Positions 49,338 to 58,053 of a DNA stretch of 64,000 nt are shown here, in pieces. The notes beneath the pieces were generated by a model that worked only from the letters and a program-made list of their open reading frames with translations, ran no database searches and was not told the DNA's origin. Origin of the DNA: Streptomyces sp. 549 (lineage in GTDB: Bacteria > Actinomycetota > Actinomycetes > Streptomycetales > Streptomycetaceae); assembly GCF_030124175.1 (NCBI RefSeq), contig NZ_JASKMT010000021.1, positions 1 to 64,000 on the forward strand. Direction: 5' to 3'. The position numbers and the translations under genes are program-made. The stretch's first letter is position 1, and each line of letters opens with the position of its first letter.

Positions 49338-50126
49338 GACGCCGCCTCGACGACGGCCGGGGCCGACACGATCATGGTGCCCGGCACCTCGGACCCGGAC
49401 GTACCGGTGGCGGACGAGGTCCTCTCCGCCCTGCGTTCCGCCGCTGCGAACGGCACCCGGATCGCGTCCGTCTGCAGCGGGGCGTTCGTGCTCGCCGCCA
49501 CCGGGCTCCTGGACAGCGGCCGTGCCACCACCCACTGGGCTGCCGCGCCGCTGCTCGCCGCCCGGTATCCGGCGGTCGACGTCGACGCCGACGTGCTGTA
49601 CGTCGACAACGGTGGCGTTCTCACCTCCGCGGGAGCCGTCGCCGCCCTCGACCTGTGCCTGCACATGATCCGCACTGATCACGGTTCCGCCGTCGCGGCG
49701 GATGCCGCCCGCCTGTCGGTGATGCCACTGGAACGGGAGGGCGGCCAGGCGCAGTTCATCGTCCATCCGACACCTCCCGCCCCGGCCTGGGCGGTACTGG
49801 AGCCCCTGCTCGCCTGGATGGAGCAGAACGCGCACCGCGAACTCCCGCTGGAGGAACTGGCCGCCCGGGCCGGGACGAGCCCCCGCACGCTCAACCGGCG
49901 CTTCCGGGAGCAGACCGGCACCACCCCGCTGAAGTGGCTGCACCGGGCACGCGTGCGCCGCGCCCAGCACCTACTCGAAACCACCGCCTACTCCGTCGAG
50001 CGCATCGCCGCGCAAGCCGGATTCGGCTCGCCCACGGTGTTCCGGGAACGCTTCCGACGGGTCGTGGGTACCAGCCCGCACGCCTACCGCCGGGCCTTCC
50101 GCGGACCCGCAGTGCAGCGGCCCTGA
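49338..50126 (+). pseudogene. GlxA-type AraC-family regulator, N-terminally truncated
   Basis: Reads ADTIMVPGTSDPDVPVADEVL, IASVCSGAFVLAATGLLDSG, RATTHWAAAPLLA (the DJ-1/PfpI-like domain with its elbow Cys), then the AraC double HTH (LPLEELAARAGTSPRTLNRRFREQTG, SVERIAAQAGFGSPTVFRERFR). Family members start about 70 residues earlier with a MxxVAVLxxDGV strand, which is missing here. Translation from ATG 49374 (250 residues) is possible, keeping the DNA-binding domain. It is called broken because the N-terminal strand-helix is lost at the hairpin junction. Confidence 0.7.
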
Positions 50127-50226
50127 CACATCCCGGTTCTGCGGGCTCCGGCGGGCGCGGCTCGGCCGGGCCCGCCGGAGCCCGCTCTGAGGAGACGGTT
50201 CCGGCTCTGCCCGGCGCGGTGGCAGG

Positions 50227-51039
50227 ATGGCGGGCATGGACGTACGCAGGAGGAACAACGTCACCGAGTGCGGCAGCGGCAGCGGGCCGGTGCTGCTCCT
50301 GGCGCACGGCTTCGGCTGCGACCAGAACATGTGGCGGCTCGTCGCACCCGCCTTCGCCGCCGAGTACCGCACGGTGCTGTTCGACTACGTCGGATCGGGC
50401 GAGTCCGACCTGTCCGCCTGGGACGAGCAGCGCTACTCCTCACTGGAGGGCTACGCCCAGGACGTCCTGGACGTCTGCGAGGAACTGGACCTCAAGGAGG
50501 TCGTGCTCGTCGGGCACTCGGTGAGTGCCATGATCGCGGTGCTCGCCGCCGCCCGTGCACCCGAGCGCTTCACCTCGCTCGTGCTGCTCACCCCCTCGCC
50601 CTGCTACCTCGACGACGGCGACTACCCGGGCGGGTTCAGCGCCGCCGACATCGACGAGCTGCTCGGGTCGCTGGAAGCGAACTACCTGGGCTGGTCGACG
50701 GCGATGGCACCCGTCATCATGGGCAACGACGACCGCCCTGAACTGGGCGAGGAGCTAACCAACAGCTTCTGCCGCACCGACCCCGACATCGCGAGGGTCT
50801 TCGCCCGGACCACGTTCCTCACTGACAGCCGCGGTGATCTGCCGGGAGTGCGCGTGCCCACCCTCGTCGTGGAGTGCGCCCGCGACGCGATCGCCCCCCA
50901 GGGCGTGGGCGCCCACGTGCACGCTGCCATCCTGGGGAGCAGAATGGTCACCCTCGACGCGACCGGCCACTGCCCGCAGCTGAGCGCGCCCGAGGCCACG
51001 GCCGACGCGGTGCTCTCCTTCGTGCGGGGGACGGCGTGA
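50227..51039 (+). CDS. rsbQ: RsbQ-like alpha/beta hydrolase
   Basis: 270 residues closely matching RsbQ: VLLLAHGFGCDQNMWRLVAPAF, DYVGSGESDLSAW, nucleophile VLVGHSVSAMIA (Ser), acid CARDAIAP and base DATGHCPQLS. In Bacillus subtilis RsbQ is needed, together with the PAS-phosphatase RsbP, to activate sigma-B under energy stress, probably by making a small-molecule cofactor. The stop overlaps the next start (TGATG), and the next gene is exactly a PAS-PP2C phosphatase. ATG 50227 or 50236 are both possible. Confidence 0.9.
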   Translation: MAGMDVRRRNNVTECGSGSGPVLLLAHGFGCDQNMWRLVAPAFAAEYRTVLFDYVGSGESDLSAWDEQRYSSLEGYAQDVLDVCEELDLKEVVLVGHSVSAMIAVLAAARAPERFTSLVLLTPSPCYLDDGDYPGGFSAADIDELLGSLEANYLGWSTAMAPVIMGNDDRPELGEELTNSFCRTDPDIARVFARTTFLTDSRGDLPGVRVPTLVVECARDAIAPQGVGAHVHAAILGSRMVTLDATGHCPQLSAPEATADAVLSFVRGTA

Positions 51040-52334
51040 TGTGCGGCGCGGGCCGGGAACCGCACACACCGCAGGCCGGTGACGACGGCCGTACCTCGGA
51101 CACGGTGTTCACCGCCCTGCTGGAGGACAGTGTCGTGGACCTCTACGAGAACGCACCCTGCGGCCATCTGTCGACGCTCCTGGACGGCACGATCGCCAAG
51201 GTCAACGCCACTCTGCTCACCTGGCTCGGATACCGCCGTGAGGACGTCGTGGGCCGGATGAGGTTCGCCGACCTGCTCACCGTCGGCGGCAAGCTGTACC
51301 ACGAGACGCACTTCGCGCCTCTGCTCAGCATGCAGGGCGAGGTGCGCGGCATCGCCCTGGAGCTGCGGACCGCGGACGGCTCCCGGCTCCCCGTCCTGGT
51401 CACCTCCACCGTCAAGCGCAGCGAAGACGGCGCACCCATGCTGATCCGGACGACCATCAGCGACGCGCGCGAACGCCGGGCCTACGAGGAGGAACTGCTG
51501 CGGGGCCGCCGGAAGGCCGAGGAGGCGCAGCAACGGGCCGAGCAGGACCGCGCACACCTGAAGAGCGTCCTTGCCACGCTCCAGCAGAGCCTGCTGCCGC
51601 CCGTCCTTCCGGAGGTCCCCGGCCTGGAGGTGGCCGCGCAGTACCACATTGCCTCCGCCGACCACCTGGGCGGCGACTTCTACGACCTCTTCTCCCTCGG
51701 CGACGGCCGGTTCGGGTTCTTCCTCGGCGACGTGTGCGGCAAGGGACCCGAGGCGGCAGCCGTCACCTCGCTCGCCCGCTACACGCTGCGGGCCGCAGCG
51801 GTGCACGACGGGGACCCCGTGGTGGTGCTCAGCACTCTGAACACGGTGCTGAGCGAGCGCTACTCGGGAGGAGACCCCCGCTACTGCACCACCGTGTTCG
51901 GAGTGCTCCAGGCACTCGAACCCGGCGGCGACCGGTTCGAGGTGACCGTCGCCAGCGGCGGCCACCCGCCGGCCATCGTCACCCGGGGAACGGGCGCGGC
52001 CGAGTACCTGCCCACTCCCGGCGGTGTGCTCGTCGGCATCTTCCCCGACGCGGGGTTCACGGCCGCGCGGACGGTCCTGGGCCCCGGCGACACCCTGCTG
52101 CTGTACACCGACGGCCTGACCGAGGCCCGCACCCCCGCCGGCCGGTTCGGCGACGAGGCGCTGCTCGCGCTCACCGAGGAGCTCGCCCCCGCCAGCGCAC
52201 CGCACCTGGTCAAGGCGCTCGCCGACCTGCTCGGGGGTTTCGGCGACGGCCTCGACGACGACACCGCGCTGCTCGCTCTGAGCGTTCCCGCCCCGTCCCC
52301 GAAGAAGACCGCGACTGCGAACCGAACCGTATGA
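51039..52334 (+). CDS. rsbP: RsbP-like PAS-PP2C phosphatase
   Basis: 431 residues. N-terminal PAS domain (residues 30-145: LYENAPCGHLSTLLDGTIAKVNATLLTWLGY), then a coiled coil (RERRAYEEELLRGRRKAEEAQQRAEQD), and a SpoIIE-type PP2C domain with ADHLGGDFYDLF, FFLGDVCGKGPEAAA, DTLLLYTDGLTEAR and DDDTALLALSV. It should dephosphorylate the STAS protein encoded next. Overlaps at both ends (TGATG upstream, ATGA downstream) make it the middle gene of a translationally coupled operon. This PAS signal is probably delivered through the upstream hydrolase. Confidence 0.92.
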   Translation: MCGAGREPHTPQAGDDGRTSDTVFTALLEDSVVDLYENAPCGHLSTLLDGTIAKVNATLLTWLGYRREDVVGRMRFADLLTVGGKLYHETHFAPLLSMQGEVRGIALELRTADGSRLPVLVTSTVKRSEDGAPMLIRTTISDARERRAYEEELLRGRRKAEEAQQRAEQDRAHLKSVLATLQQSLLPPVLPEVPGLEVAAQYHIASADHLGGDFYDLFSLGDGRFGFFLGDVCGKGPEAAAVTSLARYTLRAAAVHDGDPVVVLSTLNTVLSERYSGGDPRYCTTVFGVLQALEPGGDRFEVTVASGGHPPAIVTRGTGAAEYLPTPGGVLVGIFPDAGFTAARTVLGPGDTLLLYTDGLTEARTPAGRFGDEALLALTEELAPASAPHLVKALADLLGGFGDGLDDDTALLALSVPAPSPKKTATANRTV

Positions 52335-52669
52335 ACTCCCTGCGACTCGAACTCAGGCACACCGACACCGGACCCGTACTGGACGTCGTCGGCCATCTCG
52401 ACTTCCACACCGCGCCCCGGTTCCGCGAGCTGCTGGACGACCTCACGCTGCAACCCGGGGACCTGCTCGTGCTGGACCTGACCGGGCTGGACTTCTGCGA
52501 CTCCAGCGGCATCACCGCCTTCCTCGTCGCCCGCAACGCGGCCGAGGCCGCCCGGGCCGAGGTCGCTCTGGCCGGCGTCCCGCCGAACACCGCCCGGGTC
52601 CTGCGCATCGTCGGGCTCGACCAGGTGTTCCGCCGCCACTCGTTCCCGGGCGAGAAGGCACACGCCTGA
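52331..52669 (+). CDS. rsbV: STAS anti-anti-sigma factor (RsbV-like)
   Basis: 112 residues. TGPVLDVVGHLDFHTAPRFRELL, then LLVLDLTGLDFCDSSGITAFLVARNAA; the Ser pair in CDSSG is the phosphorylation site used by anti-sigma kinases and reversed by PP2C phosphatases. NTARVLRIVGLDQVFRRHSF is the last helix. Its ATG overlaps the phosphatase stop. No anti-sigma kinase (RsbW) or sigma gene follows, so it must act on a partner encoded elsewhere. Confidence 0.93.
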   Translation: MNSLRLELRHTDTGPVLDVVGHLDFHTAPRFRELLDDLTLQPGDLLVLDLTGLDFCDSSGITAFLVARNAAEAARAEVALAGVPPNTARVLRIVGLDQVFRRHSFPGEKAHA

Positions 52670-53003
52670 GCCACCGGCTCGCCCGTGCATCCCGGCCGAG
52701 TCGTCACGGCGCTTCGACGCGCCCTGACGCAGCCGTGACCTTCCGCTGACCCGCCTGCGAGAACTTGACGTTCCACGGTCCGGAACGGGCACGGCGGCCC
52801 CTGCGCCCGCCTCCGCTTCCGAAGAAGGACGGGGCAATCGTCCGGATCCGTGGCGCCGCCGCCACGCCCCTGAGGCTCGATGCCCGCCCCGTCCGCAGCG
52901 CGCAGACCCTCCGGGACCGCCCGACGGCCTCAGCCGCCTGAGCGGTCTCCATGCGTGCCGGTCTTCCGCCGTCGGTGGTCGACCGCCTCGACCGGGTCTC
53001 GAC
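52670..53003. other. Gene-free stretch
   Basis: About 330 bp without a gene or clear signal between the STAS gene and the acyltransferase fragment. Confidence 0.4.
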
Positions 53004-53521
53004 CCCGGACAGGGTTCACAGCTGGTGGGCATGGGACACGACCTGGTCCAGGAGTACCCGGACCTGCTCACCACCTACTACCGGCCGGCCGACGAGGTGC
53101 TGGGTCTGCCGCTCTCGCAGCTGTGCTGGGAGCGACCGAAGGCCGCCCTGCTGGACACCGCGGTGACCCAGCCCGCCGTCTCACTCACCAGCCTCGCCAC
53201 CTGGGACGTGCTCCGCCGCCACGGCGCCCGCCCGGACGTCGTGGCCGGACACAGCCTGGGGGAGTACACCGCGCTCGTCGCCGCCGGTGTGCTCGACTGG
53301 TCGACGCCCTCCGCCTGGTCCGGCTGCGCGGCGAGCTGATGTCCGGCGCGAGCCGGATGGCCGCGGACGGCGTCGGCCGGTTCGTGGAGGTCGGCCCGGG
53401 CAAGGTCCTCTGCGGCCTGTGCCGGTGCATCGCGCCCGGTTCCGAGATCCACCGGACTCTCGACCTGCGCCGCGTCCGGCTCACCTTGGACGCCCTGCCC
53501 GTGCCTGCCCGGCAGGGCTGA
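53004..53521 (+). pseudogene. Malonyl-CoA:ACP acyltransferase (FabD/PksD-like), deleted and frameshifted
   Basis: Reads PGQGSQLVGMGHDLVQEYPD, TAVTQPAVSLTSLATWDVL and AGHSLGEYTALVAAGVLDW, the acyltransferase nucleophile block with Ser in GHSLG. The frame then shifts near 53300 and continues DALRLVRLRGELMSG, and then jumps to GRFVEVGPGKVLCGLCR, the C-terminal block. About 150 residues, including the substrate loop and the catalytic His, are lost. There is no start codon with a ribosome site. No PKS neighbours are present. Confidence 0.8.
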
Positions 53522-53803
53522 GCCCACGGTCCGCACCGCCTCGCGCGGACCGCCGCCCGCCGGGGCGGCACCCACGCGAGGCACGCGGGAAGTGCGGGAA
53601 ATGTCAGATCGGTGGCGAAGGGCTGCCCCGCGCTCCCCGGCGGGCGCACGACGACAGCTACGGCACCTCACCGTGTTGTCGGAACATCCATGTACGACCA
53701 GTATGCGGATGTCCCTCCGCCTCGCGATGCACCGCACCTGACGCCGTGCGCTCATCCACCAGGGAGTGCGGGACAGCCCTTAAGATGCGCTCGGAGGTGG
53801 ATC

Positions 53804-56071
53804 ATGTCCGAGCGCATCGAGGCGATCAACGCACTGATCGCCAGTCGGCCCGTGCTGCCGCCGCCCGCGGAGCGGGAACGGCTGCGCAGGGCGCACGGGC
53901 TCACCCAGGACCAGGTCGCCGAAGCCCTCGGAGTACGCCGAGCCACGCTGGTGAACTGGGAGGCCGGACGGACCGACCCCCGACCTCCGCAACGGGACGC
54001 CTACGCCCATCTACTGACGGAACTGGCCAAGCGCTACCCGCTGGACGACGCCGACGCCGCCCGCGCCTTTGCCTCCACTCCAGCTCCGGCCCCGGCCCCC
54101 GTGCACCCTCCTCCCGCTGCCACCGAGCCCGCCCGTAGCGCCGAGCCCGTCTCGGGCGCCGAACGCCCCCCAGCCGTCGACCCGCCCCTCGCAGCCGAGC
54201 CGGTGGGCCCGACACGTCACGGCTCTGGCGCCACCGACGGGGCCCCGCCCCCACCCGCCCCCTTCGATGGCGCGGCGAAGAAGCGTCGAGTCACACGGCC
54301 GACACCGCAGCGCGCCGAGTCGACCGCCGACCACAGCCCCGACGCGGAGTTCGCCCACGGGCCGCTCGGCGTGCTCGACGGGGAGGGCCTGCTGCACTGC
54401 GTGGACGGTCTGCTCCTGGAATGCCCGGCCGTCACCGTCGCCGCGCTGGCCGCGTGGACGCTTGCGGAAGCCCGACTCGGCGCACACCGCCTGCACCCGT
54501 CCGGCTGGGACGCCGACCCGTTGGTCGTACTCACCGCTGAGGCCGCCGAACGGCTCGGGCTGCCTGACCGCCTGGAGGACCGCCGCGAGCTGCGCCTACC
54601 ACCGGACCACCAGGTCATCCAGCAACTCGTAGAGGGAGAGTGGCAGTTGACCCGACGCGGATTCGGTCCCTGGGCCCGCGTCCACCGTCCGGCGCAGCAC
54701 GGCCGTCGCCAGTGCGTGCAGTTCGCCGTGCTGCCGTGGGGCGCGCTCGACGCCCGCTCGTGGAGTGCCGCCGACCGCCTGCCCCCGGCCCAACTCGCCC
54801 ATGTGCTCGGCACCTACGCGCGCCGCGTGCTCACCCCGCGAGGTTCCACCGCCGTCTCCGGGCTGGAGGCGATGACGGCGCTGCGCCCGCCGACCAGGGC
54901 GGTGCGTGACACGGCGACCGGCCGGTGGGTGTCAGGACCGGTTCCCGGCTCGCTCACCGAGGCGGTGGACCCCGCGCCTGTGGAGGCACCCGCCGAGCAT
55001 CCGCTGGTCGTGGCGAGCTACCCGCGCAGCCACCAGCGGACCCCGGCCGAGATGCTGGACGAGGAGGCGTACGACTGGATCCGGGACCCGCAACTGCTCA
55101 CCGACGCCGAGTGCGCGCGCTCCTACGCGGTCGGCATCGACGTCAACACCGCCTTCCTCGCCGCAGCCAACCGGCTCGTCGTCGGCCTGGGCCCGCCCAC
55201 CCACGTCCGCCGGCCGGAGTTCGACAAGAAGACTCCCGGCTCGTGGCTGGTGGACCTCTCCGGGATCACGCTGGACCCCCGCCTGCCCAGCCCCTTCACC
55301 CCCCACGGCGAACCGCCGACCGGCCCCGCCTGGTACGCCACGCCGACCGTCGCCTACGCGCGGGAACTCGTCGACCGGTACGGGTTGGACTGCCCGGTCA
55401 CGCCCGTCGAGGCCTGGCTCCGCACTGAGTCCGGGCCCTACCTCGACCCCTGGTACAAACACCTCGCAGACGCGTACAAGGCCACCATGGCCGACCTCGG
55501 CGTCGTCACCGGGATGAGCGCCCCCGACTTCCTGGCCGCGATGGAGAAGCACAAGGAGGCCGACCCCGCCACGGCCGCGGTGCTGTCGGCGATCAAGTCC
55601 ACGGTCAAGGGCGGAATCGGCAAGCTCAGGGAACGCCCCCAGGGCGCCGGGTACCGGTACGGCGAACGGTGGCCGGCGCTGGAGCGCCCCACGTGGAGGC
55701 CGGACATCCGGGCAGCCGTCATCGCCGCCGCCCGGGTCAACATGCACCGCAAGGTGCTCGCCACGGCGCTCGCCACGCAGAGCGCCCCGGCACCTTCCGG
55801 CAGCCTTGTCCTCGGCGAGGACGCGATGCTGCCGATCGCGATGCTCTCCGACTGCGCCGTCTACCTCTCGCCCGGCCCGAGCCCGCTCGACGTCCTGCCG
55901 TACACGCCGGACGGCAAGCCGGCCGCGGGCTGCTTCCGCCTCGGTGTGTCCCCGGGAATGGTCAAGCACGAGGGGACCCAGGACATGCTGTGGGCGGTGC
56001 GCATGCTCGACGAGGGCCACAACCCGGCGCGGCACATCAAGGGCACCGACGCTGCGAACGACGGAGAGTAG
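53804..56071 (+). CDS. tap: Telomere-associated protein Tap
   Basis: 755 residues, matching the length of known Tap proteins (about 740). The N-terminus has an HTH (RRAHGLTQDQVAEALGVRRA, ...WEAGRTDPRPPQ), followed by a Pro-rich linker (residues 90-160), and the large conserved body (DVNTAFLAAANRLVVGLG, DKKTPGSWLVDLSGI, PYLDPWYKHLADAYKATMAD, KSTVKGGIGKLRERPQG). Tap binds the 3' overhang of linear Streptomyces replicons and brings in the terminal protein. ATG 53804 follows GGAGGTGGATC. The terminal protein gene starts 9 bp downstream. Confidence 0.95.
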   Translation: MSERIEAINALIASRPVLPPPAERERLRRAHGLTQDQVAEALGVRRATLVNWEAGRTDPRPPQRDAYAHLLTELAKRYPLDDADAARAFASTPAPAPAPVHPPPAATEPARSAEPVSGAERPPAVDPPLAAEPVGPTRHGSGATDGAPPPPAPFDGAAKKRRVTRPTPQRAESTADHSPDAEFAHGPLGVLDGEGLLHCVDGLLLECPAVTVAALAAWTLAEARLGAHRLHPSGWDADPLVVLTAEAAERLGLPDRLEDRRELRLPPDHQVIQQLVEGEWQLTRRGFGPWARVHRPAQHGRRQCVQFAVLPWGALDARSWSAADRLPPAQLAHVLGTYARRVLTPRGSTAVSGLEAMTALRPPTRAVRDTATGRWVSGPVPGSLTEAVDPAPVEAPAEHPLVVASYPRSHQRTPAEMLDEEAYDWIRDPQLLTDAECARSYAVGIDVNTAFLAAANRLVVGLGPPTHVRRPEFDKKTPGSWLVDLSGITLDPRLPSPFTPHGEPPTGPAWYATPTVAYARELVDRYGLDCPVTPVEAWLRTESGPYLDPWYKHLADAYKATMADLGVVTGMSAPDFLAAMEKHKEADPATAAVLSAIKSTVKGGIGKLRERPQGAGYRYGERWPALERPTWRPDIRAAVIAAARVNMHRKVLATALATQSAPAPSGSLVLGEDAMLPIAMLSDCAVYLSPGPSPLDVLPYTPDGKPAAGCFRLGVSPGMVKHEGTQDMLWAVRMLDEGHNPARHIKGTDAANDGE

Positions 56072-56080
56072 GACCCCGGC

Positions 56081-56638
56081 ATGGGCATCATCGGCGACAG
56101 CCTCGACAAGGCCGAGCAGAACACCACCACCAGGCCCCTGCCGAAGTCCGCCGGAGCGCAGATGCGCTTCCTGCTGCGGGCGGAGAAGGGCTCGACGCGT
56201 GCCGTCGCCCGCAGGCTGGGCGTCACCCAGCGGACCGTCGAGCGCTACCTCAAGGGCACGTTCAAACGCCCCCGCAAGGACCTTGCCGCGCGTCTCGCCG
56301 CCGAGGTGGGCAAGAGCTGGCAGCCGCGGGTCCGGGAGCGGGCCCGCAGACGCGCCGCCACCACCGGCGGCATCGTCATCGAGACGCGCGCCCGCTTCGG
56401 TTTCACCGCCGCCCCCGGCAGCACCGACGACGGCCGTATCCGGCGCATCACCCAGCACCTGTCACCCGCCTACGCGCAGCGCCTCTTCGAGGCCCGCACA
56501 TCCGGAGCCGGTGAGCAGCGGCTTCGGGAGATCGCGGCGGAAGGACTGCAGGAGCAGTACTTCAAGGACAACGGCCGCCGCGCCCGCGACCTGGTGGTCG
56601 AGTTCACCGACATCGACTACGTCGAACTCGATTACTGA
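56081..56638 (+). CDS. tpg: Telomere terminal protein Tpg
   Basis: 185 residues, the family length. The N-terminal HTH-like region is STRAVARRLGVTQRTVERYLKG, a basic segment follows (KSWQPRVRERARRRAA), then VIETRARFGFTAAPGSTDDGRI with the conserved Thr near position 115 that corresponds to the reported priming threonine of other Tpg proteins, and a C-terminal DIDYVELDY. Tpg is covalently attached to 5' telomere ends and primes end patching. Start ATG 56081 has GGAGTAGGA upstream; it is co-transcribed with tap. Confidence 0.95.
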   Translation: MGIIGDSLDKAEQNTTTRPLPKSAGAQMRFLLRAEKGSTRAVARRLGVTQRTVERYLKGTFKRPRKDLAARLAAEVGKSWQPRVRERARRRAATTGGIVIETRARFGFTAAPGSTDDGRIRRITQHLSPAYAQRLFEARTSGAGEQRLREIAAEGLQEQYFKDNGRRARDLVVEFTDIDYVELDY

Positions 56639-56981
56639 GTCGCCCTGTTCGGTGCCCGCCGGCTGGTTCCGCTGGTGAACCGAAGCACGGTAGTCGTCAC
56701 ACAGGCAGGCTGGTTGCCACCGGCGTGGTGAGGTACGCGCGAGTCTCCGAGGGAGTGCTGACAGCTGAGCATCCGCATCTCAGCAGGTCGATGAGGGCGT
56801 GGTGCGCTCTTGATCCTCATATGGAGTCTCTGCTCCACTTCCTGGCCAGTCAGAAGACCGCGGTCGACCAGGTCACCCGGCCGTCAGCATCGGCACTCTG
56901 AGCGGAGCCGAGCAGACCGGGCTGCGCTGCGTCGGCGGGCCCCCGAAACGCATCGCCAAGCTGCCGGGCGGCCCGCCTGGT
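56639..56981. other. Gene-free stretch
   Basis: About 340 bp after tpg with no recognisable gene. Its GC is lower than average at 56640-56860. No telomere-like palindromes were seen. Confidence 0.4.
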
Positions 56982-57810
56982 TCAGCCCCGGATGGTGGCG
57001 AGCCAGTCGGTCAGCAGGTGGTTCACCTCCTCGGGGCGTTCCTGCTGGATCCAGTGGCCGCAGCCGTCCAGGAGGTGGGAGGCGGACAGGGCGGGGAGGG
57101 TGGCGGGGTAGGCGTCGACGGCATCGGCCATCCAGGTGGTGGAGGCGTCCAGCGCGCCGCCGATGAACAGGGCGGGCTGTGTGATCGGGGCGCCGCGGTG
57201 GGAGGCGAGGTCTTCCCAGTCGCGGTCCATGTTGCGGTAGCGGTTGAGGGCGCCGGTCAGGCCGGTGCGTTCGAACTCTTCGGCGTAGACGTCGAGGTCG
57301 TCCTCGGTCAGCCAGGCCGGGAGCGGGCCGGCGGGGAAGCGGTCGCGCAGCCGGCAGCCCAGGGCGACGAAGTGCGGGTCGGGTTCGTCCGGGGCGGGCA
57401 TGGTGTCGGCGGACAACGCGGCGTAGAAGCCGGCGAGCCAACCCCGGACGTCGGGCTCGATCTCCGTCTCGGCGCGGCCGGGCTCCTGGAAGTAGGAGCC
57501 GGGCTCCTGGAAGTAGGAGACGTAGAACTCCTGCCCGGGGCCGCCGATCCGGCCGAAGACGTCGGTTGGGCGGGGGGCCGCCGGGCGGCGCGTACGGGAC
57601 GCTCAGCAGGCCGACGGCGCGGAAGACCTCCGGGTGGAGCAGGGCGGAGGCGGCAGCGATGTTGGAGCCCCAGTCGTGGCCGACGACCACCGCGCTCTCC
57701 TCACCGAGGGCGCGCACGACGGCGACGTTGTCCTCCACCAGGTCGAGCATTCGGTAGGCGTCGGTCGCGGCGGGCTTGGAGGAGCGGCCGTAACCGCCGA
57801 GCACGCTGTC
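56982..57810 (-). pseudogene. Epoxide hydrolase-like alpha/beta hydrolase, broken
   Basis: Reading right to left: GYGRSSKP, AYRMLDLVEDNVAVVRALGE, VVVGHDWGSNIAAASALLHP (nucleophile Asp in GHDWG) and AVGLLSVPYAPPGG. One extra base near 57565 shifts the frame, and DVFGRIGGPGQEFYVSYFQEPG continues. A 21-bp unit encoding SYFQEPG is duplicated in tandem (about 57483-57524). The C-terminal part through GCGHWIQQERPEEVNHLLTDWL (His) is intact. The first 85 residues, including the HGFP oxyanion motif, are missing. Confidence 0.85.
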
Positions 57811-57987
57811 GCGGATCGAGACCGGCCCACGCAAACCCGCCCTGGAGGTGCTGCTTCGTCCGGTCTCATTCGCCACGCCATCCGGCTCTCCCGGTGCCAA
57901 CCGCTGAGCCTCGGCTCACGCTGGCGGGCCAACACCAAAAGATGTTCACCACCTGTGGTCATGTGGTAACTCCAGGTTGTTGAACGG

Positions 57988-58012
57988 GTGTATCGACAAG
58001 GCCGAGGGGTAA
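57988..58012 (+). promoter_or_regulatory. Candidate sigma-B-type promoter
   Basis: GTGTA (57988-57992), 14-nt spacer, GGGTAA (58007-58012), ending 42 nt before the GH16-like start codon. It fits GNNTN-(14-16)-GGGTA. An overlapping alternative is GTAAC-N15-GGGTGT (57966-57991). Confidence 0.4.
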
Positions 58013-58053
58013 CAACCGGGTCAGGAATTTCCCTGTGCAAAGGGAGGAGTGAC

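Noticed and set aside
53004..53521. Polyketide synthase or fatty acid cluster
   Set aside because: Only a broken acyltransferase fragment is present, with no ketosynthase or carrier protein.
54932..56458. 508-codon minus-strand open frame opposite tap-tpg
   Set aside because: It is the antisense shadow of two well-supported genes and has no family motifs.
53522..56981. Telomere end within the window
   Set aside because: tap-tpg are present, but no cluster of terminal palindromes or replicon end was seen around them.
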